Positions 52,265-63,603 of a stretch of DNA of 64,000 nucleotides are shown here, in pieces. The translations under genes were made by a program, and so were the position numbers. The stretch is from Rhizobium sp. BK316. Its GTDB lineage: Bacteria; Pseudomonadota; Alphaproteobacteria; Rhizobiales; Rhizobiaceae. The DNA lies in assembly GCF_014193695.1 (NCBI RefSeq), contig NZ_JACHZR010000001.1, positions 781,309 to 845,308 of the forward strand, read 5' to 3'. The first letter of the stretch is position 1. Each line of letters starts with the position of its first letter. A model generated the notes under the pieces. The model saw only the letters and a program-made list of their open reading frames with translations. It was not told the DNA's origin and did no database searches.

Positions 52265-52280
52265 CTATCACTTCTTATAG
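52265..52280. promoter_or_regulatory. Lux-box-like dyad CTATCA-CTTC-TTATAG between luxR solo and hydrolase 2
   Basis: Second copy of the CTATCA-N4-TTATAG element. It lies in the divergent region, 29 bases before the luxR solo start and 80 bases before the ATG at 52361. It could serve activation of the peptidase-transporter operon and autoregulation of the LuxR gene. Confidence 0.7.
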
Positions 52281-52360
52281 CTGGCGAAGACTGAGGTTTA
52301 AGGTAAAAATTTAGCCATGCCCAATTATTGAGCAAGCGAAATCTTCTGCCGGAGCGGTCA

Positions 52361-53251
52361 ATGTGGCGTGAAATCGAGCCCGAGGCGCGACATGAAATCG
52401 AAGTCGACGGCTATAAGGTGGTCGCCTACAGTTTTGGAAGCGGCAGCGAGACTATATTCTGCCTGAACGGCGGCCCCGGCCTGCCCTGCGACTACCTGCG
52501 TGAGGCTCATTCCTGCCTCATCGATAAGGGCTACCGCGTGGTGGCTTTCGATCAGCTCGGCACCGGCGCCTCCGACCGGCCGACGGACCGATCGCTTTGG
52601 ACCATCGGCCGCTATGTCGAAGAGACGGAGACGGTGCGAAAGGCGCTCAGCCTCGGCAAAGTGCATATGCTTGGTCATTCCTGGGGCGGGTGGCTGGCGA
52701 TCGACTATGCGCTGACCTATCCGGAAAACCTGCAGACGCTGATCCTCGAAGACACTGTCGCCGACATGCCGCATCTGATTTCCGAACTGGAGCGGCTGCG
52801 CGCGGCCCTCGGTCCGGAGACGGTGGCGATGATGCAGAAACACGAGGCGCAGGGCACCTACAATCATCCGGAATATCTGGCGGCGGTGACGATCCTCAAT
52901 TACCGCCATGTCTGCCGCTTGCCGGAATGGCCGGCCCCCGTGCGCCGCTCTCTCGACGACTGGAACATGGGGCCTTACGAAACCATGCAGGGGCCGAACG
53001 AGTTCCTCTATATCGGCAATCTGAAGGACTGGAACCGGATTCCCGACCTGCCGCGTGTGACGACGCCGGTGCTGATCACGACCGGCGAGCATGACGAACT
53101 GACACCGGCCTGCGCGCTGCGGATGAAGCTTGCCCTGCCGAACGTCGAACTCAAGGTCTTCGCCAATGCCAGCCACATGCCCTTCTATGAAAATCCGCAT
53201 GATTATTATCCGGCGCTGGTCGATTTTCTATCGCGGCACAGGGCAAGCTGA
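52361..53251 (+). CDS. Proline iminopeptidase-like hydrolase 2 (S33 family)
   Basis: A 296-residue alpha/beta hydrolase, paralogous to the one on the other side of the LuxR solo. NGGPGLPCDYL at residue 36, Ser107 in GHSWGGWLA, Asp in TTGEHDELTP and His in NASHMPFYE form the active site. The ATG at 52361 has GGAGCGG upstream; a TTG at 52328 is in frame but less likely. It is the first gene of an operon with a peptide-type ABC importer and a lux-box-like site upstream. It probably releases proline or another residue from imported peptides or amides. Confidence 0.85.
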   Translation: MWREIEPEARHEIEVDGYKVVAYSFGSGSETIFCLNGGPGLPCDYLREAHSCLIDKGYRVVAFDQLGTGASDRPTDRSLWTIGRYVEETETVRKALSLGKVHMLGHSWGGWLAIDYALTYPENLQTLILEDTVADMPHLISELERLRAALGPETVAMMQKHEAQGTYNHPEYLAAVTILNYRHVCRLPEWPAPVRRSLDDWNMGPYETMQGPNEFLYIGNLKDWNRIPDLPRVTTPVLITTGEHDELTPACALRMKLALPNVELKVFANASHMPFYENPHDYYPALVDFLSRHRAS

Positions 53252-53302
53252 TGCAGGGTAAGGTGATCGGTACCCGACGAAGACAAGGGGGCGAGCGCCG
53301 CC

Positions 53303-54241
53303 ATGCATCGTTATAAGTTCATACTGACCCGGCCGGTTCAGTTTCTGCCCGTTATCTTCGGCATCAGTGTCATCACCTTCATTCTGGTGCGGCTGATCCC
53401 CGGTGATCCCGCCCGCAACATTCTCGGCACGCGCGCCACGCCGACCGCACTTGCCAATATCCGAGCCCAATATGGCCTCGATCAGCCGATGTGGCTGCAA
53501 TATTTCTACTTCCTCAAAAACCTCGTAAATGGCGAGATGGGCAAGTCGATCCTCTACAAGATCGATGTGCTGCCGCTGATCGCAACCCGCATCGAGCCGA
53601 CGATCGCGTTGGTGCTGACCAGCGTCATTCTGTCGATCCTGATCGCCGTGCCGATGGCGGCGATTGCCGCTCGCAATTCCGGCCGGGCGCCGGATCATGC
53701 GGTGCGTATCGTCTCCACCTTCGGGATCGGCTTTCCGCCCTTCTGGCTCGGCCTGATGCTGATCATTCTCTTCAGCGTGGAACTCGGCGTCCTGCCGGTC
53801 TCCGGCTACGGCACGACGCTGGGCGACAAGCTCTCCCATCTCATCCTGCCAAGCCTGACAGTGGCATTGTCGCTGTCGACGGTTCTCACCCGCAGCCTGC
53901 GCTCCGCCATGATCGAATCCTTGAAATCCGATGTGGCGACGGCGGCGCGCGCCCGCGGCATGCCTGAGAGCATCGTCTTCTGGCGTCACGTGCTGCCGAA
54001 TTCGCTCGTGCCGACCATCAATCTTCTCGCCGTCAACATCGGCTGGCTGATCGGCGGCACGGTCGTCGTCGAAAGCGTCTTTGCCCTGCCAGGCATGGGG
54101 CAACTGCTGGTACGCGCCATCTTCTCGCGGGATTACATGGTCGTGCAGGGCGTTGCCATGACATTCGCGTGCGCCACCGTGCTCGTCAATTTCATCGCCG
54201 ACATCGTCACCGTCGCTGTTGATCCGAGGGTGAAGCTATGA
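53303..54241 (+). CDS. Peptide/nickel-type ABC permease (DppB-like)
   Basis: A 312-residue permease. RPVQFLPVIFGISVITFILVRLIPGDP is the typical first helix and RARGMPESIVFWRHVLPNSLVP is the EAA loop. It is 51 bases after the hydrolase gene and overlaps the DppC-like gene by ATGA. Part of a peptide importer of the Dpp/Opp family. Confidence 0.9.
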   Translation: MHRYKFILTRPVQFLPVIFGISVITFILVRLIPGDPARNILGTRATPTALANIRAQYGLDQPMWLQYFYFLKNLVNGEMGKSILYKIDVLPLIATRIEPTIALVLTSVILSILIAVPMAAIAARNSGRAPDHAVRIVSTFGIGFPPFWLGLMLIILFSVELGVLPVSGYGTTLGDKLSHLILPSLTVALSLSTVLTRSLRSAMIESLKSDVATAARARGMPESIVFWRHVLPNSLVPTINLLAVNIGWLIGGTVVVESVFALPGMGQLLVRAIFSRDYMVVQGVAMTFACATVLVNFIADIVTVAVDPRVKL

Positions 54242-55085
54242 GTGTCGAAACCATTGCTCCCAATCCGGTCGCCTGGCGCCGTTTCCTCGGCCGCCGGCTG
54301 ACGCTCGTGTTCGGCTCGGCCATTCTGCTGTTCTTCCTGCTTTTGGCGATAGCGGCTCCGCTGGTGGCTCCCTATGATCCGATCCTGCAGAATGCCGATG
54401 TCCGATTGCAGGGACCGTCACTCGCCCATCTCTTCGGCACGGATAATTTCGGCCGTGACATCCTGTCCCGCGTCATCTGGGGCGCACGCATCGATTTGCA
54501 GATCGCCGTCATCGGCGTCCTCTTCCCTTTCCTGATCGGCACGACCGTCGGCACGATCGCCGGCTTCTTCGGCGGCATCGTCGATGCGATTTTCATGCGC
54601 CTCGTCGATATCATTCTCGCCTTCCCGTTCCTCGTGCTGATGCTGTCGATCATCGCCATTCTCGGGCCGGGCCTGAGCAGCTTTTATATCGCCATGGCGC
54701 TGGTCGGCTGGGTCTCCTATGCACGCCTCATCCGCGCACAGATGCTGGTTTTGAAAAGCAGCGACTACGCGGTCGCAGCCGTCAGTCTCGGCTTCAGCCG
54801 CACCCGCATCATGTTCCGCCATCTTCTGCCGAATGCGATTGCCGGCTCCATCGTCTTTTCCATGTCCGATGCCACATTGGTGCTGCTCAGCGGCGCGGCC
54901 GTCAGCTATCTCGGCCTCGGTGTGCAGCCGCCGCTTGCCGAATGGGGCGTCATGGTCGCGGAAGGCCAGAGCTTCATCACCACGGCCTGGTGGATCACGC
55001 TTTTCCCCGGCCTTTCCATCGTCTGCCTTGCCTTCGGTTTCAGCATGCTGGGTGATGCGCTCGGCGAACTTCTCGGAGTTCACGA

Positions 55086-55089
<4 letters not shown>
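54238..55089 (+). CDS. Peptide/nickel-type ABC permease (DppC-like)
   Basis: A 283-residue permease with GTDNFGRDILSRVIWGARIDLQIAV and the EAA loop SLGFSRTRIMFRHLLPNAIAG. Four-base overlaps with neighbours on both sides show tight coupling. It pairs with the DppB-like permease. Confidence 0.9.
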
Positions 55090-56789
<1,700 letters not shown>

Positions 56790-56808
56790 CAACGAAGGGA
56801 ACGAACGC

Positions 56809-58323
56809 ATGATCACTAGAAGGAAATCAATCGGGCTTGCAGTGCTTCTTGCAGGCCTGACGCTCAGCACATCTTACGCCGAGGCCGCCGGCGTGCTTAC
56901 CATCGGCCGCCGCGAGGATTCGACCACCTTCGATCCGATCAAGACGGCGCAGAACATCGACAACTGGGTCTTCTCCAACGTCTATGATGTGTTGATCCGC
57001 GTCGACAAGACCGGCACCAAGCTGGAGCCCGGCCTTGCCGAAAGCTGGACGGTCTCCGACGACGGCCTGACCTATGTCTTCAAGATCCGCGACGCAAAAT
57101 TCTCCGACGGTTCGCCGCTGACGGCCGAGGACGCCGCCTATAGCCTGCTGCGCATCCGCAATGACGAGGGTTCGCTCTGGAGCGATTCCTACAAGGTGAT
57201 CGATACGGCTGTCGCCACTGACCCGCATACGCTGACAATCAAACTCAAGAACCCTTCCGCGCCCTTCCTGTCGACGCTGGCACTGCCGAATGCCTCCGTC
57301 ATCTCCAAGGTCGGCATGGAATCCATGGGCGCGGACGCCTATGGCGAGAAACCGGTCGCGTCGGGTGCCTTTACCGTCGAGGAATGGCGTCGCGGCGACC
57401 GTATCATCCTGAAGAAGAACCCGAATTTCTGGCAGGCGGACCGGGTGAAGCTCGACGGGGTCGAGTGGATCTCGGTGCCTGACGACAATACCCGCATGCT
57501 GAACGTGCAGGCGGGCCAGCTCGATGCAGCCATTTTCGTACCCTTCTCGCGCGTCGAGGAGCTGAAGAAGGATGCCAATCTCAACGTGCTGATCGATCCT
57601 TCGACACGCGAAGATCATCTCCTGATCAACCATGCGCATGGTGATCTCGGCAAGAAGGACGTGCGCCAGGCTCTCGACCTGGCGATCGATAAGAAGGCAA
57701 TCGTCGAGGCCGTCACCTTCGGCCAGGGCACGGTCGCCAATTCCTACATTCCGAAGGGTGCCCTATACCACTACGCCGACAATCTGCAGCGCCCCTATGA
57801 TCCGGAAAAGGCCAAGCAGATGCTGGCTGATGCCGGCGTTTCCAATCTGACGCTGAACTACCTGATCCGCGCTGGCGACGAAGTGGATGAGCAGACGGCC
57901 GTTCTCGTGCAGCAGCAGCTAGCCAAGGCCGGCATCACCGCCAACCTGCAGAAGGTCGACCCCAGCCAGGAATGGGACATGACCGTTGCCGGCGATTACG
58001 ACATCTCCGTCAACTACTGGACGAACGACATTCTCGACCCGGACCAGAAGACGACCTTCGTGCTCGGCCACGATTCCAACAACAACTACCTGACCAACTA
58101 CAAGAACGAAGCGGTGAAGGAACTGGTCGCCAAGGCCCGCCTGGAACTCGATCCGAAGAAGCGCGAGCAGATGTATATCGACCTGCAGAAGATGGCGAAG
58201 GACGACGTCAACTGGATCGATCTCTACTATAGCCCGTACATCAACGTGGCGCGCAAGAACATCGACAACTTCTACCAGAACCCGCTCGGCCGCTTCTTCC
58301 TGGAAGACACGGTCAAGAACTGA
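56809..58323 (+). CDS. Peptide ABC substrate-binding protein (family 5)
   Basis: A 504-residue periplasmic binding protein. The signal MITRRKSIGLAVLLAGLTLSTSYAEA is cut near AEA; DSTFDPIKTAQN, LAESWTVSDDGLTYVFKIRDAKFSDGSPLTAEDAAYSL and VASGAFTVEEW are family-5 signatures. Last gene in the operon, unlike many Dpp operons where it is first. It likely binds small peptides or amino-acid conjugates recognised by the LuxR solo system. A strong terminator follows. Confidence 0.9.
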   Translation: MITRRKSIGLAVLLAGLTLSTSYAEAAGVLTIGRREDSTTFDPIKTAQNIDNWVFSNVYDVLIRVDKTGTKLEPGLAESWTVSDDGLTYVFKIRDAKFSDGSPLTAEDAAYSLLRIRNDEGSLWSDSYKVIDTAVATDPHTLTIKLKNPSAPFLSTLALPNASVISKVGMESMGADAYGEKPVASGAFTVEEWRRGDRIILKKNPNFWQADRVKLDGVEWISVPDDNTRMLNVQAGQLDAAIFVPFSRVEELKKDANLNVLIDPSTREDHLLINHAHGDLGKKDVRQALDLAIDKKAIVEAVTFGQGTVANSYIPKGALYHYADNLQRPYDPEKAKQMLADAGVSNLTLNYLIRAGDEVDEQTAVLVQQQLAKAGITANLQKVDPSQEWDMTVAGDYDISVNYWTNDILDPDQKTTFVLGHDSNNNYLTNYKNEAVKELVAKARLELDPKKREQMYIDLQKMAKDDVNWIDLYYSPYINVARKNIDNFYQNPLGRFFLEDTVKN

Positions 58324-58340
58324 GCCCGGATCTCGCTATC

Positions 58341-58373
58341 GTACTCCGCCTCTGAAGGGCGGAGTACGCTTTT
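58341..58373 (+). terminator. Rho-independent terminator after the peptide importer operon
   Basis: A perfect 10-bp stem (58341-58350 with 58358-58367), 7-base loop and CTTTT. It is 18 bases past the stop of the binding-protein gene. Confidence 0.75.
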
Positions 58374-58452
58374 GACGAGAGATCGGAAATGCCGACGGAG
58401 GCCGGTTAGAGAACCGAGAGAATGGTGGCGTCTATGCTCCTGGCCGTTTTGA

Positions 58453-58983
58453 TCATAAGGTTGCCGCTGATCTCGCCGCCTGCTCGTAATAGCCCGATAA
58501 GGCTCTCAAATGGGAAGCGATATCGGAAAGGTCGCCCTGCGACAGGCCTGACACCTTCGTCGCTTCCACCAGCAGCCGCTCGCGGATTTCCGAATAGCGC
58601 GTCAGCGCCTCCAGGCCCTTGTCGGTAACCTGGACGACTTTCTCCTTGCCGGATTTTCCGGTTTTGACCAGCCCCGCGGCATCAAGCTTCTTCACCGCGT
58701 AGTTGGCAACATGGGTGTCTTCGATATCGAGCACGAGGCAGAGGTCAGACAATGTCTTCGGCCGATCGCGATGGCGGACCGAGTGAATGATCAGTATTTC
58801 CACCGGCGACAGGCTCGGCACCCCAGCAGCCGCCATGCAGCGCACCATCCAGCGATTAAAAGCGTGGGAAAAGAGCACCGACCCATATTCGAGCTCCGAG
58901 AGACCCGGCGAGCTGCCCAGCGCCAGATGGGCCGACGAGACGATCAGGTCACGTGCGGCCTTTTGATCCTTCGATTTTTCCAT
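58453..58983 (-). CDS. MarR-like winged-helix regulator of the oxoprolinase-type gene
   Basis: A 176-residue protein with the winged-helix segment SPVEILIIHSVRHRDRPKTLSDLCLVLDIEDTHVANYAVKKLDAAGLVKTGKSGKEKVVQVTDKG, a MarR/PadR-like fold. It lies downstream of the hydantoinase-type gene on the same strand, 24 bases apart. Such regulators often control neighbouring hydantoinase/oxoprolinase operons. The effector is unknown. Confidence 0.7.
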   Translation of the reverse strand: MEKSKDQKAARDLIVSSAHLALGSSPGLSELEYGSVLFSHAFNRWMVRCMAAAGVPSLSPVEILIIHSVRHRDRPKTLSDLCLVLDIEDTHVANYAVKKLDAAGLVKTGKSGKEKVVQVTDKGLEALTRYSEIRERLLVEATKVSGLSQGDLSDIASHLRALSGYYEQAARSAATL

Positions 58984-59007
58984 TGAGCGCCCTTTCGTTC
59001 CAAATGC

Positions 59008-62000
59008 TCAAGCATCTTTCGGTCCATATCCGCCGCCTGTTGGGGTCACGACCGTGAAGGCTTCGCCCGCTTCCAGCACTGTATGAGCAGCACCGATCAG
59101 TTCATCGATCGTACCGTCGTTGCGACGAACGTAGTTGCGGCCGGTCTGTCCGGGCTCGCCGCCCTTCAGGCCGAAGGGCGCAACACGGCGATGGCCGGAG
59201 AGAACGGCAAATTCGAGCTTCTCAAGCGCACGGATCGTGCGCTGCGTGCCGTTGCCGGCATGCCACTGGCCGCGACCACCGGAATTCGGACGGATGTGGA
59301 AATCTTCGAGCACGACCGGGAAACGGCTCTCCAGGATTTCAGGATCGGTCAGACGCGAATTGGTCATATGCGTGTGCACCGCGTCTGCACCATTGAAGCC
59401 GGGGCCGGCGGGGGCACCAGAGCAGATGGTCTCGTAATATTGGTAGATGTCGTTACCGAAGGTCAGGTTGTTCATCGTCCCTTGCGCCGCAGCCATGGCG
59501 CCAACCGCACCGATCAGGCAGTTTGTGACGGCTTGGCTGACCTCGACATTGCCGGCGACGACCGCTGCGGGATAGGCCGGCGTCAGCATCGTACCTTCGG
59601 GGATCACGATACGGATCGGCCGCAGGCAGCCGGCATTCATCGGAATATCCGCTTCGACCAGCACGCGGAAGACATAGAGTACGGCCGCCCGCGTGACCGG
59701 TGCCGGCGCGTTGAAATTGTCGGGCCGCTGCGCCGACGTGCCGGTAAAGTCGACTGTTGCCTCGCGCTTCTTGCGATCGATGGAGATCTTGACGACGATT
59801 TTGCAGCCCTGATCCATCTCATAGGAAAACTCGCCGTCCGGCAGCCGGTCGAGCACGCGGCGCACGCTTTCGGCAGCATTATCCTGCACATGGCCCATAT
59901 AGGCGTCGACCACATCCTCGCCGAAGTGCCCGATCATCTTCTTAAGCTCGGCCACGCCTTTTTCGTTGGCAGCAACCTGCGCCTTCAGATCATTGACATT
60001 CTGCGCCAGCGTACGCACCGGATAACGCGCACCGGTGAGGAGATCGGCAAGGGCGTCTTCCCGGAAACGACCGCGATCGACCAGCTTGAAATTGTCGATA
60101 TAGACGCCTTCTTCCTCGATATGGGTCGCAAGCGGCGACATCGAGCCGGGCGAAATGCCGCCGATATCGGCGTGATGGCCACGGCTCGCCACCCAGAAGC
60201 GGATGCGCGTACCGGCATCGTCGAAGACAGGCGTGCAGACGGTGAGGTCAGGCAGATGCGTTCCGCCGTTATAGGGCGCATTGATCAGGAAAACATCGCC
60301 CGGATGAATGACCGGGTTTTCACGGATGGCAGTCCCGACGGATGCATCCATGGAGCCGAGATGTACCGGCATATGCGGCGCATTGGCGACCAGATTGCCT
60401 TCCGCATCGAAGACCGCGCAGGAGAAATCGAGGCGCTCCTTGATGTTGACGGAATAGGCCGTGTTCTGCAGCGTCACGCCCATCTGCTCGGCGATCGACA
60501 TGAAGAGATTGTTGAAGATCTCGAGCATGACCGGATCGGCCTTGGTACCGATCGCCGTGCGCTCCGGCAGGGCCTTGATACGGGTCAGCACGATATGATC
60601 GCGCGCCGTCAACTTCGCCTGCCAGCCATCTTCCACGACGATGGTCTGGTTCGGCTCGATGATGATGGCCGGTCCCGTCACCGTCTGGCCGGGGATAATG
60701 CTGTCGCGCAGAACAACTGCCGCATTATGGCTTTCGCCCTGCGAATGGAAGCGGGTATGGCGGATGGCCGAGGCTTCGCCACTGCCCGCCTCGCCACGGT
60801 CGACATCGATCTCAGCGGCCGCACCGCCGATGCATTCGACCTCGGCCGCTTCAACGACCAGCGGCTTATCCTCTGCGACGAAACCGAAGCGGCGCTTGTG
60901 CAACACCTCGAATTCCTGACGAAGCCGCGCCGCATCGTCGCCTTGCGGAAACAGCGCCTCGACCGCCAGCAGCGTATCGGTGCCGGCATAGCGGATATGG
61001 GCGCGAAGCACCGTCTTGATCTTCTCGACATCCACGCCCTGCGCCACCAGTTCCGGCAGGCATTCGCCCTGCAACTCGAGTCCGAGTGCGGCAATCGCTT
61101 CAGGTGCCGCCTCATCAAGCGGCACGCCGAGCGCTTTCTGGCGGGTGGAGCGGATATCGGCAAGCCCCATGCCATAGGCTGACAGCAGCCCCGACATCGG
61201 GTGCAGCAGGATGCTCTTCATGCCGAGTGCGTCTGCGACAAGGCAGGCATGCTGGCCGCCAGCCCCGCCGAAGCAGTTCAGTGCATAACGCGTCACGTCA
61301 TAACCGCGCTGGACGGAAATCTTCTTGATCGCCTCGACCATATTGGCAACGGCAATGCGGATGAAACCATCCGCCACCTCTTCGGGGCTGCGCCCATCGC
61401 CGATCTCGGCGGCCAGTTCGACAAATTTCTGCCGCACGGTCTCGACATCGAGAGGCTGGTCCTGGTTCGGGCCGAAGATCGCCGGGAAAAAGTCCGGCAA
61501 CAGCTTGCCCGCCATGACATTGGCATCGGTGACCGCAAGCGGTCCGCCATTGCGATAGCAGGCCGGCCCCGGATAGGCGCCGGCGGAATCCGGCCCGACA
61601 CGGAAGCGGCCGTCGTCGAAATGCAGGATCGAACCGCCGCCTGCCGCCACCGTATGGATAAGCATCATCGGCGCGCGAACGCGCACGCCGGCAACCTCCG
61701 TTTCGAAAGCGCGCTCATATTCGCCATCGAAATGCGCAACGTCCGTCGAGGTGCCGCCCATATCAAAGCCGATTACATGGCCGAAACCCGCCTGCTCACC
61801 GGTCTTGGCAAGACCAACGACACCGCCGGCCGGGCCGGACAGGATGGCGTCCTTGCCCTGAAACATGTCGGCGGCCGTCAGACCGCCGGAGGACATCATG
61901 AACATGACGCGCGCGCCAGTGCGCGCTACATCGAGCTCATCCGAAACCTGGCGCACATAGCGACCAAGCACTGGAGAAAGATAAGCATCGACAACGGTCG

Positions 62001-62634
62001 TATCGCCCCGGCCGACCAACTTGATCAGCGGCGAGACCTCATGACTGACGGAAACCTGCTCGAAACCGATGGCGCGGGCAATGCGCGCCGCTACCGCTTC
62101 ATGCTCCGGATATTTATAGGCATGCATGAAAACGATGGCGACAGCGCGGTAGCCCTTAGTGCGCAGATCGCGCAGCGCCGCTTCCGTCGATGCTTCATCG
62201 AGATGAAGCTCGACCGTACCGTCAGCCAGTACGCGTTCGTCGAGCTCGACCACATCCTGATAAAGCGCTTCCGGCTTTATGATCTCCGTCGCGAAGATAT
62301 TCTTGCGCTCCTGGTAGCCGATGCGCAGCGCGTCGCGGAAACCCTTTGTGGTGATCAGCGCGAGGCGTTCGCCCTTGCGCTCCAAGAGCGCATTGGTGGC
62401 GACCGTGGTTCCCATGCGCACCTCGCCGATCAGCCCGGCCGGTATCGCTTCGCCGGCAGTGAGACCCAGATGCTGCCTGATGCCGTGGACGGCGGCATCA
62501 CGGTAGGCTTCGAGGTTTTCGGAGAGCACTTTTCGAGCATGAAGCGCGCCGGATGGGTCGCGCCCGACGACATCCGTGAAGGTACCGCCACGATCGATCC
62601 AGAAGTCCCAACTACCAGCCGCAATGCCCGACAA
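59008..62634 (-). CDS. 5-oxoprolinase/hydantoinase-type enzyme, HyuA-HyuB fusion
   Basis: A 1208-residue ATP-dependent enzyme. The N-terminal HyuA half (to about 690) has [29 protein letters not shown], and an ATPase [31 protein letters not shown]. The C-terminal HyuB half starts around residue 700 ([20 protein letters not shown]), with [18 protein letters not shown]. Fused forms are typically 5-oxoprolinases, which open pyroglutamate to glutamate. Ribosome site GGAGG is five bases before the TTG at 62634; an earlier TTG at 62649 is also in frame. Neighbouring peptide-uptake genes make pyroglutamate from peptides a possible substrate. Confidence 0.82.
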   Translation of the reverse strand: MSGIAAGSWDFWIDRGGTFTDVVGRDPSGALHARKVLSENLEAYRDAAVHGIRQHLGLTAGEAIPAGLIGEVRMGTTVATNALLERKGERLALITTKGFRDALRIGYQERKNIFATEIIKPEALYQDVVELDERVLADGTVELHLDEASTEAALRDLRTKGYRAVAIVFMHAYKYPEHEAVAARIARAIGFEQVSVSHEVSPLIKLVGRGDTTVVDAYLSPVLGRYVRQVSDELDVARTGARVMFMMSSGGLTAADMFQGKDAILSGPAGGVVGLAKTGEQAGFGHVIGFDMGGTSTDVAHFDGEYERAFETEVAGVRVRAPMMLIHTVAAGGGSILHFDDGRFRVGPDSAGAYPGPACYRNGGPLAVTDANVMAGKLLPDFFPAIFGPNQDQPLDVETVRQKFVELAAEIGDGRSPEEVADGFIRIAVANMVEAIKKISVQRGYDVTRYALNCFGGAGGQHACLVADALGMKSILLHPMSGLLSAYGMGLADIRSTRQKALGVPLDEAAPEAIAALGLELQGECLPELVAQGVDVEKIKTVLRAHIRYAGTDTLLAVEALFPQGDDAARLRQEFEVLHKRRFGFVAEDKPLVVEAAEVECIGGAAAEIDVDRGEAGSGEASAIRHTRFHSQGESHNAAVVLRDSIIPGQTVTGPAIIIEPNQTIVVEDGWQAKLTARDHIVLTRIKALPERTAIGTKADPVMLEIFNNLFMSIAEQMGVTLQNTAYSVNIKERLDFSCAVFDAEGNLVANAPHMPVHLGSMDASVGTAIRENPVIHPGDVFLINAPYNGGTHLPDLTVCTPVFDDAGTRIRFWVASRGHHADIGGISPGSMSPLATHIEEEGVYIDNFKLVDRGRFREDALADLLTGARYPVRTLAQNVNDLKAQVAANEKGVAELKKMIGHFGEDVVDAYMGHVQDNAAESVRRVLDRLPDGEFSYEMDQGCKIVVKISIDRKKREATVDFTGTSAQRPDNFNAPAPVTRAAVLYVFRVLVEADIPMNAGCLRPIRIVIPEGTMLTPAYPAAVVAGNVEVSQAVTNCLIGAVGAMAAAQGTMNNLTFGNDIYQYYETICSGAPAGPGFNGADAVHTHMTNSRLTDPEILESRFPVVLEDFHIRPNSGGRGQWHAGNGTQRTIRALEKLEFAVLSGHRRVAPFGLKGGEPGQTGRNYVRRNDGTIDELIGAAHTVLEAGEAFTVVTPTGGGYGPKDA

Positions 62635-62738
62635 AATCGCCTCCGCCAATCGTTTCCGACATCACTAAGAAATTATCGATAAATCGTCAACGTTTTTGCG
62701 ACAGAGATATGCGATGCAGCCCGGAATTGTTGTGCACC

Positions 62739-62772
62739 AAAAACGAACGCCGCGGCCTGGGAGGCCGCGGCG
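62739..62772 (-). terminator. Rho-independent terminator after kduD
   Basis: On the minus strand an 11-bp GC-rich stem (62772-62762 with 62758-62748) around a three-base loop, then GTTCGTTTTT. It lies 70 bases after kduD and before the oxoprolinase-type gene, separating the two transcripts. Confidence 0.8.
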
Positions 62773-62841
62773 ATAAGATTGGGATTATCGTGACCAGCGC
62801 TCCAAGACGCCACTATTGGCCGGAACAGGCATGCTGTCGCG

Positions 62842-63603
62842 TCAGCGCGCCAGCCAGCCTCCGTCGACCGGCAGCACGGCGCCGTGCACGTAGTCGGATG
62901 CCGATGATACCAGGAACACCACGGCACCGCCGATATCGCTCGGCTCACCCCAGCGGCCGGCCGGAATGCGGGCAAGGATGCTCGCGTTGCGATCAGCGTC
63001 TTCGCGCAGCGCCGTCGTGTTGTTGGTGACGAAATAGCCGGGCGCGATGGCGTTGACGTTGACGCCCTTGCCGGCCCATTCGCAGGCGAGCAGCCGCGTC
63101 AGCCCCGCAAGGCCGCTCTTCGAGGCCGTGTAAGACGGAATGCGGATGCCGCCCTGGAAGGAGAGCAGCGAAGCGATATTGATGATCTTGCCGCGGCCTT
63201 TTTCGAGCATGTGGCGAGCCGCCGCCTGAGACAGAAAGAAGGCTGTCTTCAGGTTGACATTCATCACCGCGTCCCAGTCTTCCTCGGTGAAATCGATCGC
63301 GTCGGCACGACGGATGATGCCGGCATTGTTGACGAGGATATCGAGACCACCAAAGCGCTCCAGCGCCTCCGCGACGATCGGCTTGACCGGTTCGATCGTG
63401 CCAAGATCGGCCTTGATCACGTGGAATTTGGTGCCGGCGCTTGCCACCAGCGCCTCCGTCTCATCCATCGACGAACGGCCGACGGCGACGATCGACGCAC
63501 CGGCCTCAGCCAATGCGACGGCGATCCCCTGCCCGATGCCGGTATTGGCGCCGGTGACCACGGCGATCTTGCCAGAGAGATCGAAAAGAGCCTGCATCGC
63601 CAT
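62842..63603 (-). CDS. kduD: 2-deoxy-D-gluconate 3-dehydrogenase / DKII dehydrogenase
   Basis: A 253-residue short-chain dehydrogenase. TGANTGIGQG binds NAD(P); LVNNAGI and the catalytic Ser-Tyr-Lys in ASLLSFQGGIRIPSYTASKSG are present, and the C-terminal PVDGGWLAR is typical of KduD. The start at 63603 shares a base with the stop of kduI (TGATG), so it is translationally coupled; an ATG at 63597 is an alternative. It reduces 2,5-diketo-3-deoxygluconate in pectin and uronate breakdown. Confidence 0.92.
   Translation of the reverse strand: MAMQALFDLSGKIAVVTGANTGIGQGIAVALAEAGASIVAVGRSSMDETEALVASAGTKFHVIKADLGTIEPVKPIVAEALERFGGLDILVNNAGIIRRADAIDFTEEDWDAVMNVNLKTAFFLSQAAARHMLEKGRGKIINIASLLSFQGGIRIPSYTASKSGLAGLTRLLACEWAGKGVNVNAIAPGYFVTNNTTALREDADRNASILARIPAGRWGEPSDIGGAVVFLVSSASDYVHGAVLPVDGGWLAR

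Noticed and set aside
59083..61182. A 699-codon open frame on the plus strand
   Set aside because: It is the antisense of the oxoprolinase-type gene, whose HyuA and HyuB motifs are intact. No ribosome site or protein-like segment.
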